Assembly: GCA_002989075.1 (NCBI GenBank) | Contig: PSQN01000004.1 | Span: 1,674,001 to 1,738,000 of the forward strand | Length of the DNA stretch: 64,000 nt | Source: Arthonia radiata | Lineage: Eukaryota; Ascomycota; Arthoniomycetes; Arthoniales; Arthoniaceae | Direction: 5' to 3' | In this document: positions 41,486-52,434 of the stretch, piece after piece | How positions within the stretch are numbered: the first letter of the stretch is position 1 | How the letters are laid out: each line of letters starts with the position of its first letter | Position numbers and translations under genes: made by a program | The notes under the pieces: generated by a model | What the model was told of the DNA's origin: nothing | The model's input: the letters and a program-made list of their open reading frames with translations, nothing else | The model's database searches: none

Positions 41486-42930
41486 AAGATACCCCGGATT
41501 ATTGGAGCACCTGTGCTACGAGCGATGACTAAACGCCGGGTTGGGTTAGACCTGGATCACAATCACCAGCGGGGATTTGGAATCTCTGGCGAGGAGGTGT
41601 ACGTTCTTGCATTCGCGTTCTATGCCTATTGGCGGAAAGCAGACTGCTCGTTGGATTCATTGAAGGCACGTGGTTGGGATGCAACGAGGTGGAATGGCGA
41701 ACGTCATGGAAATTTGTTGAGGTGACGCATGCCTGTACTTATAGAGACCTTAGTGAATGAAGAAGGACCAGCAATTAGTGACCGCTTCCGCGCCGCGTTA
41801 TTGCACATGAGCGTCTCAACATTCGCAAAGCTTTTTACAGTCCACGGTGGCAAGGCGACATTGGCGAGGTGGTCAATCTCATCCATGCAGCAGCGCGACG
41901 GCCGACAGCACTCCTTTCGGCAGCACCGAGCGCGGCGTGGCCGAGCCTGTTTGTTATTCCCGAGCCAGCAATCCTTGTCTTCTCTGGTTTGTAGTTAGTC
42001 TTCAGCACTCGAGGGGAGCTCCGGCCGGGCTTTTCGAGAGAGTGAATTGGCCGGGCTGGAAAAAGAAATCAACCTGTTGCAGTCTCGCTCAAAGCGGAAG
42101 TGAAGCTTTCCGCACGGCCAGTCCGTCACTCAACCCGCTGCCATGTCAGTCTGCGGTTAGCACTTACCGATTACAAGCATCGACCGAGCCAACGACTCAA
42201 GAAACGCAGTCTACACAGCGTAGCGATCCACGGCTACTGCGCAACGTCCTTGCAAAGCGCTAGGCCCGCCTTCTGCGGCTTTTGCCCCTCTAGGAGTACT
42301 TCACCACTGTTCCTCCGCGCTCCCGTCCACACGTGTTCTCTGCACCGTCGGCGCGCGCCTCATTCGTGCTTCCGCTGCTTCCATCTCATTGTTATCCCTC
42401 TCCACCTCTCTCCCTCTCGGAGCCGCTACAGCTCAATCTCGCCGGTAAGAAGCCTCCGATGTAAGATCCTCGTACAACCTCTCCCTGGCGTGCTGGGAAG
42501 TTTTCATCCTCGGCTATTCGTAAACACCACCACTAAGCTTCTGACTTCTTGAGTCACCTGTTCACTTTCGTATAAGGACTCTTTGTGGCTGCTTAGTCCT
42601 CGTATCACACCCGAGACACCCGACGTTGTTATAATATTGAGCCCCCCACCCCAGTTTGGTCTTTACTTTGACGTGACACAGAACACTCGAGGAAGGGCCC
42701 GCCAGTTGCTCCTTCCTTCAAGACCAAGCAGGAAACGCTGTGCACATGACAATTTTGCAAACACACATCATCACCATCGCCAATTAGGAGTGAACGCATC
42801 GCCCTTCCCGTTTGAGATCTGGGCAGCGTTTGAACCCTGAAACCTGGGGTCCGAGCTGGTGCCTGCAGTCAAGACATTCTTCGCTGAAGTTTAGAAGACA
42901 AGAGACTCAGCTAAAGCATTCATCGCAAAG
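41486..42930. other. Intergenic between SMC4 and P450
   Basis: 1.45 kb, plus-strand genes on both sides. The last ~650 bp are pyrimidine-rich (for example CCCTCTCCACCTCTCTCCCTCTC near 42400) with a GTAAGA donor-like site at about 42445, so a long, perhaps spliced 5' leader of the P450 gene is possible. Frames of 60-150 codons are present but none resembles a known protein. Confidence 0.45.
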
Positions 42931-44535
42931 ATGACCAACCACACAGCCAACATGCTCCTGTGGGGTGTGGCCGCTCTCGTCGTCTTTCAGATCCTCAACG
43001 CCATCTTTACGAGCATCCACAACCAGCGCAAGGCTCGTCAATTAGGATGCGAGCCAGCACCAGCCACGCCTGACCCATGGTGGGATCTCCTCGGCATCAT
43101 ACGCGTTCGTCAAAGCATAGCATGGGCCAAGATCAGTCGCTTGCCAGAGTACATGCTCAACCGACACAAGGTCGTCGGGAAGTCCGCAGGTTTCGAGGCA
43201 CTGACATATCACTTCAACCTCATGGGCAGGCGAACCCACTTCACCGCCGACCCCAAGAACGTGCAGGCTATGCTAGCCACGCAGTTCAAAGACTTCAGCC
43301 TGCCCGTGACTCGGAAGGGCACCTTTCGCCAACTCCTCGGCACCGGCATCTTCACCTCCGACGGCAAAGCCTGGGAGCACTCCCGCGCCCTCCTGCGTCC
43401 CAACTTCGCCCGCGAACAGGTCTCCAACCTCGACCTCGAAGAACGCCACAACGCCAACCTCCTCCGCGCCATCCCCGCGCCCAACCGCGACGGCTGGACC
43501 GCCCCCATTGACATGTGCCGCCTCTTCTTCAACCTCACTCTCGACACCTCCACCGAATTCCTCTTTGGCGACTCCGTCAACACCCAGCTCGCCGAACTCC
43601 CTGACGCCCCCGTCGGCGACCTCTCGGACCACTTCTCCCGCGACAAAATGCAATTCGGCGCCTCCTTCGACGCGGCGCAGGCCTTCGTCTCCAAGCGTGG
43701 CCGCCTCGGCCGCCGCTGGTGGCTCCTTCGCTCCAGGGCCTACGACGCCGACTGCATCAAATGCCACGACTTCATCGACCACTACGTGCGCCGCGCTCTG
43801 CAGCAGGACGCCAAACCCCGCGACCCCGAGTCTAAGCACACGTACGTCTTCCTTGACGAGCTCGCCCAGCAGACGCGCGACCCCGTCGAGCTCCGCTGCC
43901 AGCTCCTCCACATCCTGCTCGCGGGCCGGGACACCACCGCCGGCCTCCTCTCGTGGGTCGTCCTGCTGCTGGCGCGCCATCCGGACGTGTTCAACAAGTT
44001 GCGCTCGGCTGTTCTCGACGACTTCGGCACTGACGCGGAGTCCATCACGTTTGCGAAATTAAAAGGGAGCGCGTACCTCCAGGCCGTCCTCTCAGAGACC
44101 CTCCGCCTCTACCCCATCGTCCCCTTCAACGCCCGCCACGCCGTCACCGACACCACGCTCCCGCGCGGCGGCGGTCCGAAAGGCGAGGCCCCTGTCTTTC
44201 TCCCCGCCGGTTCCGATATCACATACAGCGTATACGTGATGCAGCGCCTGCCCTCGCTCTGGGGTGCCGGCGCGGAGGAGTTCAAGCCCGAGCGGTTCAT
44301 AAAGCGGAAACAGGGCTTTGAGTTCTTGCCGTTTAACGGCGGCCCGAGAGTGTGTCTGGGGCAGAACTTCGCGTTGACGAGTGCGGGGTATGCGGTTGTG
44401 AAGCTGATGCAGCGGTTTGATGGGGTGAGGGGGGTGAGGGGGGAGGAGACGGATGCGGAGCGGCCGAGGCAGAATGTGGGGGTGACGAGTAGGCCGCAGG
44501 GGGGGACGGTGGTTGAGTGGCGTGTTGCGTCTTGA
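42931..44535 (+). CDS. Cytochrome P450, CYP52-like (alkane/fatty-acid hydroxylase class)
   Basis: Intronless 534-residue microsomal P450. An N-terminal membrane anchor (MLLWGVAALVVFQILNAIF) is followed by a basic stretch. The I-helix reads AGRDTTAGLLSW, the K-helix ExxR is ETLRLYP, and the haem-binding loop is FNGGPRVCLGQ with the Cys near residue 474. ARQLGCEPAPATPDPWWDLLG and the GTGIFTSDGKAWEHSRALLRPNF region are typical of fungal CYP52/CYP539-type omega-hydroxylases acting on alkanes and fatty acids. Clan and substrate are inferred from these motifs only. GC at third positions is markedly higher here than in neighbouring genes. The long antisense frames under this gene follow from that bias and are not genes. 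Confidence 0.92.
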   Translation: MTNHTANMLLWGVAALVVFQILNAIFTSIHNQRKARQLGCEPAPATPDPWWDLLGIIRVRQSIAWAKISRLPEYMLNRHKVVGKSAGFEALTYHFNLMGRRTHFTADPKNVQAMLATQFKDFSLPVTRKGTFRQLLGTGIFTSDGKAWEHSRALLRPNFAREQVSNLDLEERHNANLLRAIPAPNRDGWTAPIDMCRLFFNLTLDTSTEFLFGDSVNTQLAELPDAPVGDLSDHFSRDKMQFGASFDAAQAFVSKRGRLGRRWWLLRSRAYDADCIKCHDFIDHYVRRALQQDAKPRDPESKHTYVFLDELAQQTRDPVELRCQLLHILLAGRDTTAGLLSWVVLLLARHPDVFNKLRSAVLDDFGTDAESITFAKLKGSAYLQAVLSETLRLYPIVPFNARHAVTDTTLPRGGGPKGEAPVFLPAGSDITYSVYVMQRLPSLWGAGAEEFKPERFIKRKQGFEFLPFNGGPRVCLGQNFALTSAGYAVVKLMQRFDGVRGVRGEETDAERPRQNVGVTSRPQGGTVVEWRVAS

Positions 44536-44959
44536 GCGGTAGATGGGTGGGAGGGGAGTGGTATGACCAAAAGGGACACGGAGGCGTCTTTTGGTATTGA
44601 GACATGGGCTGACAGAGCGCACGGGGGGAAACGGCACATTAGGAGCATCCTGGGGGGAAAGCTGGGCTGTCTGATACACATATCGGAGGCTTTGCTCGAT
44701 TCGTGGGCCCAGCCATCGGTCTATGCAAACATTTGTCATGAGTGACGCGGGCATTCCAAATGAATGATTGTGAAAACTTGCTGAGGGAGCTTATCCTTCT
44801 CAGAGAATATGAAGACCACTGCTAATATTTTTGTGGTTGTGGCCACCGTCCTGACGGCGGCGTTGATGCCTAAAGCTGTCTGCACGCATTCGCAACTGAG
44901 TGAAGTACTCCACGAAGTCCTGATTCAGAGCGTTTGATGTGACTTGCTCTGAAAGATCC
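44536..44959. other. 3' flank of the P450
   Basis: 424 bp with no supported gene. G-rich at the start. Confidence 0.4.
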
Positions 44960-45256
44960 ATGACGTTCCATCAGCATATGCTTCCATTGGTGAAGGTACA
45001 TGCAGCTATTGGCAAGCCTGTTCGATGGCAGAAAAAAGTCCTGAACGATGCTATCAAACGCTCATGGGGACGGCGACGACTCGCTCGTGTAATACTCGAG
45101 CTCTGGGAACTCCTCGCCCTGCGCGCACACCTCCAGCAACGGATCCACCTGTCCATCAAGTGGTTGCTCGCCCGCCAGGTAACAGCACCCTCGAGGCTCG
45201 ATGACGCCTCCCTTGCAGCGATAAAGCGCGCACCTCAAACAGCTATGCCTCATTAG
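44960..45256 (+). CDS. Candidate 98-codon ORF antisense to the PCM1 3' flank
   Basis: ATG at 44960 (MTFHQHMLPLVKVHAAIG), Leu/Arg-rich helix-like middle (ARVILELWELLALRAHLQQR), stop TAG at 45256. It overlaps a 63-codon minus frame over almost its whole second half, so at most one of them is likely to be real. No family recognised. Confidence 0.15.
   Translation: MTFHQHMLPLVKVHAAIGKPVRWQKKVLNDAIKRSWGRRRLARVILELWELLALRAHLQQRIHLSIKWLLARQVTAPSRLDDASLAAIKRAPQTAMPH
45062..45253 (-). CDS. Candidate Cys-rich 63-codon ORF just after the PCM1 stop
   Basis: The ATG at 45253 starts four bases after the stop codon of the isoaspartate methyltransferase on the same strand. The peptide has six Cys (RHSCLRCALYRCKGG, PRGCCYLAGE, LLEVCAQG) and ends acidic. 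Third-position GC is high, as in coding DNA here. It may be 3' UTR sequence, a small separate gene or an alternative terminal exon. No family recognised. Confidence 0.22.
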   Translation of the reverse strand: MRHSCLRCALYRCKGGVIEPRGCCYLAGEQPLDGQVDPLLEVCAQGEEFPELEYYTSESSPSP

Positions 45257-45257
45257 A

Positions 45258-46036
45258 TCACGAAGGCGCGTCCGTCAGAGGGACGTAGCGGACTCCGTAC
45301 AGCTTCTCCCGCTTCACGCTCCCGTCTGCCTTCTTGTCGGTGACGTAGATGTGTTGGAGACCGCGCTCTTCCACTGGGACGAATAATCTGCGCTTGTATT
45401 AGCAGGGTTTCCCGATGCGTTTGATACGAGATCAAGGTCTCACCTTCCGGGAGCTTTGAGCTGGTCGACAAGTGCGTCATGATGCTCCGCAGCCGCCGCG
45501 CCGACGTGGATCGCATCGTACGGTCCTTCCGAAGGGTATCCGAGCCGACCATCTGCCTTGATGAATTGCGCGGCCCCAGTCTGTAACAGTGTGCGACCTT
45601 CTTCGCTCTTGCCCATGTTTTTTGTCGCTAAGTCAACGAGGCCCTGGATGTGGTCGACGCCTATCACGCGCCCGTTGGGCTTGACGAGCTCTGCGAGGAC
45701 ATGTGTGAGATAGCCGGAGCCGGATCCAATATCCAGGACCTTAGCGCCGGGCTTGAGGAACGGGAGCAGGGACTCGCACGCAGAGGCGTGCATGTGCGGA
45801 GCTGAGATGGTCGCGGAGAAGCCGATGGGTTGAGGTGAGTCGTCGTAGGGTTGTGCTGGGGAGTAGTGGCCGCGATCAACCTAGTATCAAGTTGTTAGTT
45901 ACTAAAGGGTTCAAAAGGTTGAGGGTGCACTCACCCCGAGCATGGCGTCCTTCACCCGTCCCTCTGTGATGAGGCCATTCCTCGCCAGGTTGCTAATGAG
46001 GCCTTCGTTTGATGAACCTGACGACAGCCAGGCCAT
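45258..46036 (-). CDS. PCM1: Protein-L-isoaspartate (D-aspartate) O-methyltransferase
   Basis: Three exons, 46036-45935, 45880-45444 and 45387-45258, giving 222 aa in phase. The enzyme methylates isoaspartyl residues with S-adenosylmethionine to start repair of aged proteins. The start MAWLSSGSSNEGLISNLARNG is the family N-terminus. VDRGHYSP and ISAPHMHASACESL form the substrate-binding pre-region. The SAM motif I is VLDIGSGSGYLTHVLAELV. AIHVGAAAAEHHDALVDQLKAPGR/LFVP is the usual post-motif region, split across intron 2. Length matches eukaryotic PIMT (about 225 aa). No targeting signal is obvious. Confidence 0.95.
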
Positions 46037-46371
46037 GCTGATGTCTCGTTTGGTTGCGGGTCTGTTCAAGACGTTTTTGAGTGCAGCGCGCAGTGCTGGA
46101 GCCACAATGGCTGATAGTATGATGAGAAGTGCTAGAAGTGAGATCCGTCTAGATGGTCAGAACATCGGGCGTTCAGGCGTTCAGGATGCGTTTGGATGCT
46201 GTTTGTTGCTGTTGCTAAACGGCAAGAGCTGCTGTCGAGGTAGCTCTTCGCGAAAGCTCCAAACGAACGCGTGACGTCATTGGACGTCGTTTGTAGGTGA
46301 TGCTTACAAGCTCTTGGTTTCCTGAGGATGGTCCAAGAACGTGGTGGCTTGGGTATTGCGGAAAGACTACA

Positions 46372-47314
46372 TTAGATGTACTCTCGCTTCGGGTCCAAGT
46401 AGTCCATCATCTCCATAGACTTCTCGTACCTACAAAAATGTCAGTAACAGGTTCCGGGGCAGCATTACCATCATCAGTACTCACATAGCAAAGACTATAC
46501 CACCGCTCATTGATAGGCGCACCAGCCGTGGAAGTGCACCGGACCAGAAGGCCAGGACACTCTCCTCCTTGAATATCCTGACAGCGCAGTGCCAGGTGTT
46601 CCTGTAGATCTGGCGAGCCTCGATCGATTGCATGCGCGTCTTGACCGTATCCAAGGGCATTGTCGCATAGACTGTGATGATACCGGCCATGGCGCCGATG
46701 CCGAACGTCGTGACTGTTCCGAGCTTCTCGCCCGGCGCTGTGTAGCCTTGAGCGATCTGTTTGAGAAATGAATAGCTGCTGAACCGAACACCTGAATTCG
46801 CGCCTTGCCGCAGCGTGGTTGGCACGAAGCCTTGGAAGAATCCTCGAATGCCCTTCTCCCGCGCGATCACACCGGTACCATGTAGAAAGCCTCGCATGCG
46901 CGGGCTGCCCGACTTCCTGTCATCGATAAGTTGGGTCTTAATGCTCTCAAAAGGAGTGACTGCGAGTAGCGACTCCGTAATGCCCGTCCCAATGCCTGCG
47001 ATCACAGTAGCTGGGCCCGATATCTTTCCCTCTGCGTCCTTCAAAGCGTTCGTGTAGGCATCGTATGCAGTAAACCGTACGCCAGCTTTGATAGCATTAC
47101 CTAAGATCAGTGTGGTGCAGCCGGCGTACCATTGGCTGCCAAATTTGGGCCAAGGTAGCTTTTGTCCGTCCGGTAGCCTGCGATTGAGCTGCGTCCGGGT
47201 CTTCGCGAACTCTGCTGGGTAAGTGATTGCAATTTCGACTGCCCCGGCCGTTGAACCAGCGAGCGTCGAGCGAAGTGGACTTGGCCTCTGGCGGTCATTA
47301 CCGGTGGCTGACAT
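46372..47314 (-). CDS. CTP1: Mitochondrial citrate/tricarboxylate carrier Ctp1
   Basis: Two exons, 47314-46485 and 46429-46372, encoding 295 aa. It exchanges matrix citrate for cytosolic malate or other tricarboxylates across the inner membrane. Three mitochondrial-carrier repeats each bear a PxE/DxxK/R-type signature: YPAEFAKTRTQL, TPFESIKTQLIDD and MPLDTVKTRMQS. The conserved first-repeat text LAGSTAGAVEIAITYP and the ending SMSGGIVFAM/YEKSMEMMDYLDP are typical of Ctp1. The frame is open upstream of the chosen ATG, but without another ATG. The 58-nt last exon is in phase via a GTGAGT intron. Confidence 0.95.
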
Positions 47315-47558
47315 GCTGCGACGCTGAATATTCCGCCAGTAGCGCGCAGTGTCAGAATCAGCGCGCAAAAGAGTGACAAGTTCTAGATACACAAGTTGAA
47401 CGGAAGCTTTATGGTTGAAGACAGCGGAAACCAAACGCCAGCAAGCGGTGTCACGTTGATTCTATCCAACTCCTGCCAATCTTCCGCAGATGAATTGGAA
47501 TTTCTGATCAAGTGGGTGCATCCTCTTGCTCCAGACTTGACTTCATAGATCACACATC
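47315..47558. promoter_or_regulatory. Short divergent promoter shared by CTP1 and MAM33
   Basis: 244 bp between the start codons of two mitochondrial proteins. No specific element identified by eye. Confidence 0.55.
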
Positions 47559-48638
47559 ATGCTGTCGAGTAGAATATTACGACAATCGCTGCCGCGCGCA
47601 ACCCGTGCGATCACTACCAGCGCGCGTCTTCAGCCACGCGCATTTCGCGCAACCTCTTCAGTACAAAGCTTCCTGAAGCCGACGTCATGGAAATCTCAGG
47701 CAGCGTTTTCAACGACGCCGAGGAGACTAGACTCAGAAGGTCAGGTCAATGTTGAGTTGTCGGCTAAGCTAGAGTCCGAGCTGTCGATGGAGAAGGAGAT
47801 GCGAGATACCGACCAGCCTCCAGACCACATCAAGGAGTACCTGGACAACACTGAATTCAAGATCCAAGATACACTGGGTCAGGAGGAGGTCGTCATGACG
47901 CGATCGTTCGGCGACGAGAAGTCAGTCAAGCACAAGTGATAGAGCCGGCGTGAATCCGCTAACAGTCCAACAGAATCAAAGTCACTTTCTCTATCGATGA
48001 CCTCAACAACTCCGAAGAGGACCCCGACCAGATGAACGATCCCGCCATGCAAGAGGAGATGGACGATGCTGCAGAGATGCCCACGGATACTCAATCGGGC
48101 GGCGCAAACACGAAGGGCTCAGTGAATCAAGGCCGGACTTCAGGAGGCAACTTCCGTGTGGCTCCTGAGGACCAAGTGTCACCGGCGGATCGTGAGGGCG
48201 AAGAAGGCGAGGTTGAGGAGCAAGGCAACGAGCCTAGCTTTCCCGCACACATCTCGGTCATTGTCGAGCGACCTGGCAAGGGCGCCATGCAGCTAGAGAC
48301 TGTGGCCCAAGACGGGTTGATCGCCGTCGACAGCGTGTACTACTACTCAGACGCCAAGTTCGCCGACCCCAAGAGCTCACAAGAGGAGGCACAGGCCGCA
48401 CGCCTATACACTGGACCGCCGTTCGGCAACCTGGACGAAGATCTGCAAGTGCTGTTTGAGAAGTTCTTGGACGAGAGAGGCATCAACACCACCATGGCCC
48501 TCTTCGTTCCGGAGTACATCGATTACAAGGAGCAGAAAGAGTACCTGAACTGGCTGCAAAGTGAGTTGTCAGACCAGATTTAGCCACCGTTGATACAATT
48601 GCTGACCTCCACTAGATGTCAAGAAGTTCGTCGACTGA
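47559..48638 (+). CDS. MAM33: Mitochondrial acidic matrix protein Mam33 (p32/gC1qR family)
   Basis: Three exons, 47559-47920, 47974-48560 and 48616-48638, encoding 323 aa. The p32 family forms acidic trimers in the matrix and supports mitochondrial ribosome assembly and translation. An Arg/Ser-rich presequence (MLSSRILRQSLPRATRAITT, then RAFRATSSVQSF) is followed by the conserved LSAKLESELSMEKEM. The body is strongly acidic. The C-terminal p32 signature includes YTGPPFGNLDEDLQVLFEKF, LDERGINTTMALFVPEYIDY and KEYLNWLQNVKKFVD. The final 23-nt exon encodes just the end of that motif. Intron 1 uses a GTCAGT donor with a GCTAAC branch site. Confidence 0.95.
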
Positions 48639-49059
48639 TCCTGTACCTCTCGGTAGCACTGTACTATAATGCTCGTGGATACCCAACGATCTCCCCTTCT
48701 ATAGCTACTGTCTTAATAGCTCAAGCATTTGGTGGCGTTGGGACTGCTTCATCCTCCTTCAGGACAAACCGTGCTACTCGGGTGATCAGCCTGTTCGAGT
48801 TCCATTCCGATTGGTGCTCATGATACCTTGCTGCGCTTCCCGCTCGTGTATGCGGCCGAGACAAACGCAGCTTGTCACGAGTGGCAATAAAAACATGCCT
48901 TTTCTGACCGGGCTTTGGATTGCGAGTGATTTAGCTCAGTGCCACTGCATCACAGCGGCTGTGAAGAATGAGGTCGCTCTCGTGCATACACTGCATTACT
49001 ACACTTGCACTTGAGTGTGATGCAAGCGGGATGTTTAAAGTTACGAGGCTACTCCAATC
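48639..49059. other. Intergenic between convergent MAM33 and TMA16
   Basis: 421 bp of 3' flanks, with no supported gene. Confidence 0.45.
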
Positions 49060-49697
49060 TTAGTGGCCGCTTTTGGGTGGAAATGCGGAGGACTGAATGG
49101 AGCCGTCGCTGGCCACACGAGAGAATCCAATGGTGCCCAAGCCCGACCAAGCGCCTTGCCATGCTTGAAGGAGCTCGATGTTTTTAGGATTTCGTAAGTC
49201 AGGCATCCACAGCCCGGCCGCGTACTCGCTCTGCTCCACGCCGCGTCGCTGCTTTAGGTTGGTCTCCTCCGTCGATGGCGGGCGGCCTTTTCTTCGCGTG
49301 GACTCGAGCTCTTTGAGCCTGTCGTCGTTGCGAGCAATGAAGCTATTGATGATTAGTAAAAGCTTATGGCTGATGCACAGTCATTTTTACTCTTCTGCAA
49401 GCTGTTTCAGCTGGACATCATCGACGCCTTCTTTTCGCCCCTCTACAGCTTCTTGTAAGAACAGCATACGATCGACTACAAACGTCTCAGCGCAGTCTAC
49501 GAGCGTAGCATCACGGATCGCATACGATAGGGACGTTGTGTCTGATCTGTCCGGGCTGCGAGCACAGCTAATTTGTCTTGACGCCTACTTGCTTGCTTAA
49601 TGCGTCTTGCATCGCGAGAGCGTTCGTGCAAAGCCGCACCTCGACCTTTCTTTTTGGCGACACTCTTTTGCACCTTGTTCAAGCTCTTTGCTGGCAT
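49060..49697 (-). CDS. TMA16: Translation-machinery-associated protein 16 (Tma16)
   Basis: Three exons, 49697-49526, 49475-49391 and 49342-49060, giving 179 aa, nearly identical to yeast Tma16 in length. Tma16 binds nuclear pre-60S ribosomes. The start PAKSLNKVQKSVAKKKGRGA is followed by LHERSRDARRIKQASRRQDK and then QRPY/LDRMLFLQEAVEG across intron 1. The C-terminal signature contains EYAAGLWMPDLRNPKNIELL and QAWQGAWSGLGTIGFSRV. Introns are 50 and 48 nt, both with in-phase splice sites; the second has a TACTAATC-like branch. Only exon 1 is easily seen as an open frame. Confidence 0.92.
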
Positions 49698-50069
49698 TTT
49701 GAGCACTCGATTGGGGACGAGGAAAATTCGACGGATGTGGAATATTTTTGACATTGGACGAGGAAAAAAGCGTGCCAGATAGAAACATTGTGATCTCGAG
49801 ATGCGGCATTTAATCTACGGTGTGAGTCAGGAACATTTCAACAGACGCGTTTTTCCGTCGCGTCTTCCCTCGCTGATCGTCTGTATGCCGAGTCCTTGCA
49901 GAGGGACGTTCATAGTAATGCAAGACTGCTTTGCACATTTCCTACTTCATACTCGTGTACGGGTAACGCCCTAGGCGCTTTGTTGTTCCCTAACGGCTCT
50001 CGCCTACGACTATGACCGCTTTATCTCTACCACGGTAGCCGTGGCATCCCACAGCCACAAGCCCTCAAG
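49698..50069. promoter_or_regulatory. Divergent promoter between TMA16 and EXO1
   Basis: 372 bp between start codons. No further gene or named site. Confidence 0.45.
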
Positions 50070-52434
50070 ATGGGTGTATCCGGTCCGTATAACGATTGCA
50101 TTTCCCTTTGAAAGATCACTAATCAGCATCTCAAAGGCCTTTTGACTTTGTTGAAGTCCATACACAAGCCATGTCACCTCCGCGAGTTCAAGGGCAAGAC
50201 CATGGCTGTAGACGCCTATGGCTGGCTCCACCGTGGTGCAGTCGCATGTGCGATCGAGTTGGCCACGGACAAGCCGACGACCAAGTGCGCATCTTCAATC
50301 CATGGACGCGTCCCGCAGCACTTACTAATCTCTGTGAAGAGTGCTCGACTTTGCCATGCACCGGGTCCGCATGCTCATACACTTCGGCGTAACACCATAC
50401 ATTGTTTTCGACGGCGACCGCTTACCGAGCAAAGCTGCAACTGAGCGAGGTCGCCATGAACGTCGCAAGGAGGCAAGAGCCAATGGCATGGAATATTTAC
50501 GGGTTGGCAAGGTGCCTCTGGCCTATCAAGAATTGCAGAAAGCTGTCGACATTACCCCGGAGATCGCAAGAATGTTCATCGAGTGTCTCAAAGCTGCAAA
50601 TGTTCGATATGTCGTTGCGCCGTATGAAGCGGATTCACAGATGGTGTATCTGGAGCAAAAGGGTCTAGTAGATGGCATTGTATCTGAAGACTCGGATCTA
50701 TTGGTCTTTGGCGCGAAGCGCTTGCTCACTAAACTGGATCAGTACGGCGAGTGTGTTATGGTGGACAAGGATCAGTTCACTAGGTGTCGCGAGGTCAACC
50801 TTACGGGCTGGACCAACAATGAGTTCCGTACCATGGCGATCCTCAGCGGCTGTGACTACCTGGATGGCATCAATAGGATGGGACTCAAGACGGCGCACAG
50901 GTTGGTTCGCAAGTATCAGAGTATCGATCGTATTCTTCGAGGAGCGATGCTTGAAGGCAAGCTGCGAATACCGCCGAACTATCATCAAGACTTTCTACAG
51001 GCCGAGAGAACATTCTTACACCAATGGGTGTTCTGTCCGACTGTTGAGCATCTCGTACACTTCAACGAACTTCCCAAGGATCTTTCACATGCAAATTTGC
51101 CGTTTATCGGCGAATGCGTCGAAGCCGACCTAGCGCGGCAAATAGCTGAAGGCGAGCTTAATCCCATAAACAAAGAGAAGATCTTCCTCACTAGTGATCA
51201 ATGGGCATCGGTGTCCAAGCATTTGCAGAGAGCACCACTCCGTCGCTCAAACACCACACCTGCTGTAGCGAGCAGTAAGCCGAAAGAAACACCGAACAGC
51301 GCAATCGAAAAGTTCTTCAAAAAGCGCGTCCCTCTCGCTACTCTGGATCCAAACGCTTTTCAACCGTCAGAAAGCCAGCAACGACTTCTCGACTCTAACA
51401 ACGAGGACCGCGATGCGCGGCCCACATCGAACCTCGAGAATCGCCCACCATCTGTGCAGCGTTCTTACTCCGTACCAGCAAATCGAAATTCAGTGCCACA
51501 CCCGCCTAAGCGACGACGGCTGTGTGACGACTCGCCCAGCAAGACAGCTGCTCAAACGGAGAGGAGCAAGTTCTTTGGCAGCAAACCCGCCGTGGAGAAG
51601 AGCCCTTTGCGTGTACGCAAGTCCCGGCAAAAGGGAGGTCAGCTCGACTTCAACATATTTTCTGACGACTCTATCGCTGGTGCTATGGCCGAATTCGCAG
51701 ACGCCGATATCAAGACGGAGACGAAGCAGATGAAAATAAAGAAGATAGAAGTGTTTTGTGATGATGATCGTCAGCATGAGAAGCATGTAGATGATTCCGG
51801 AGAGATTGGCCACCCTCACGCTGAAGCTGTGGATCTACCACAGGTCAAAGACGAGGCCGATGATGAAGCTTCGCCCTTCTCAGCAGCCCTACGCGACGAA
51901 GCGCAAGCACTGAGAAAGTGTGGCACACTGCAAGCCTTCGCCTTTGGCAACCAGACGAGCTCGCCCAAAGACGATGCTCACCCATCCTCTCCCTGTGCAC
52001 GTCCACACAATCCACGTCGCTCGACTGCGCCGGCCGAGCACCTTCTCAAACCCTCAAAGCCAACCATGCATTCACACCCGCTGCAGACGCCATCAAAACC
52101 ATCAACAGCACCCGACGCCACCACTGCTGATAACGTCATCTGGGACTCCCCACCCACCCAGCAGCGCTCTCAAGAAGACACGCAAAGCACCACCGCCTCG
52201 CTTAAATTCAATACGCCCGCCTGGCTGCCTGAAGACTCTGGCTACGGCTCACAACTTGATGCAAGTCTGCCAAAGGGAAGCGAAGACTGGCTTGTGCAGG
52301 GTAGTAGCAGTGAATTAGGGTCTTCGCGAAGGGGCAGTGAGGACGTGTGTGTGGCGGGGAGTTCGCCTGTGAAGGGTGAAGATGAAGGGGAGGGGAGGAT
52401 GTTGGATTTGGGACGGTTCGCTTTTGGTGGTTGA
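50070..52434 (+). CDS. EXO1: Exonuclease 1 (Exo1, Rad2/XPG family)
   Basis: Three exons, 50070-50082 (13 nt), 50137-50284 and 50340-52434, encoding 751 aa. Exo1 is a 5'-3' exonuclease/flap nuclease for mismatch repair, double-strand-break resection and telomere processing. The N-terminus MGVSG/LLTLLKSIHKPCHLREF is rebuilt across intron 1, whose donor is GTCCGT. The XPG-N domain has AVDAYGWLHRGA and FDGDRLPSK. The XPG-I active site is VVAPYEADSQMVYLEQKG and IVSEDSDLLVFGAKR. The helix-hairpin-helix region includes AILSGCDYLDGINRMGLK. The second half is disordered; IEKFFKKRVPL and QTERSKFFGSK are PIP/MIP-like stretches. The intact Asp and Glu residues imply an active nuclease. Confidence 0.95.

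Noticed and set aside
41513-42263. Frames downstream of SMC4 (70-138 codons)
   Set aside because: They lie in the 3' flank or long intergenic region and show no family resemblance.
43273-43980. 235-codon minus-strand frame under the P450
   Set aside because: It is the complement of a conserved P450 coding region with very high third-position GC, which opens antisense frames; Val/Glu/Gly-only composition and no family match.
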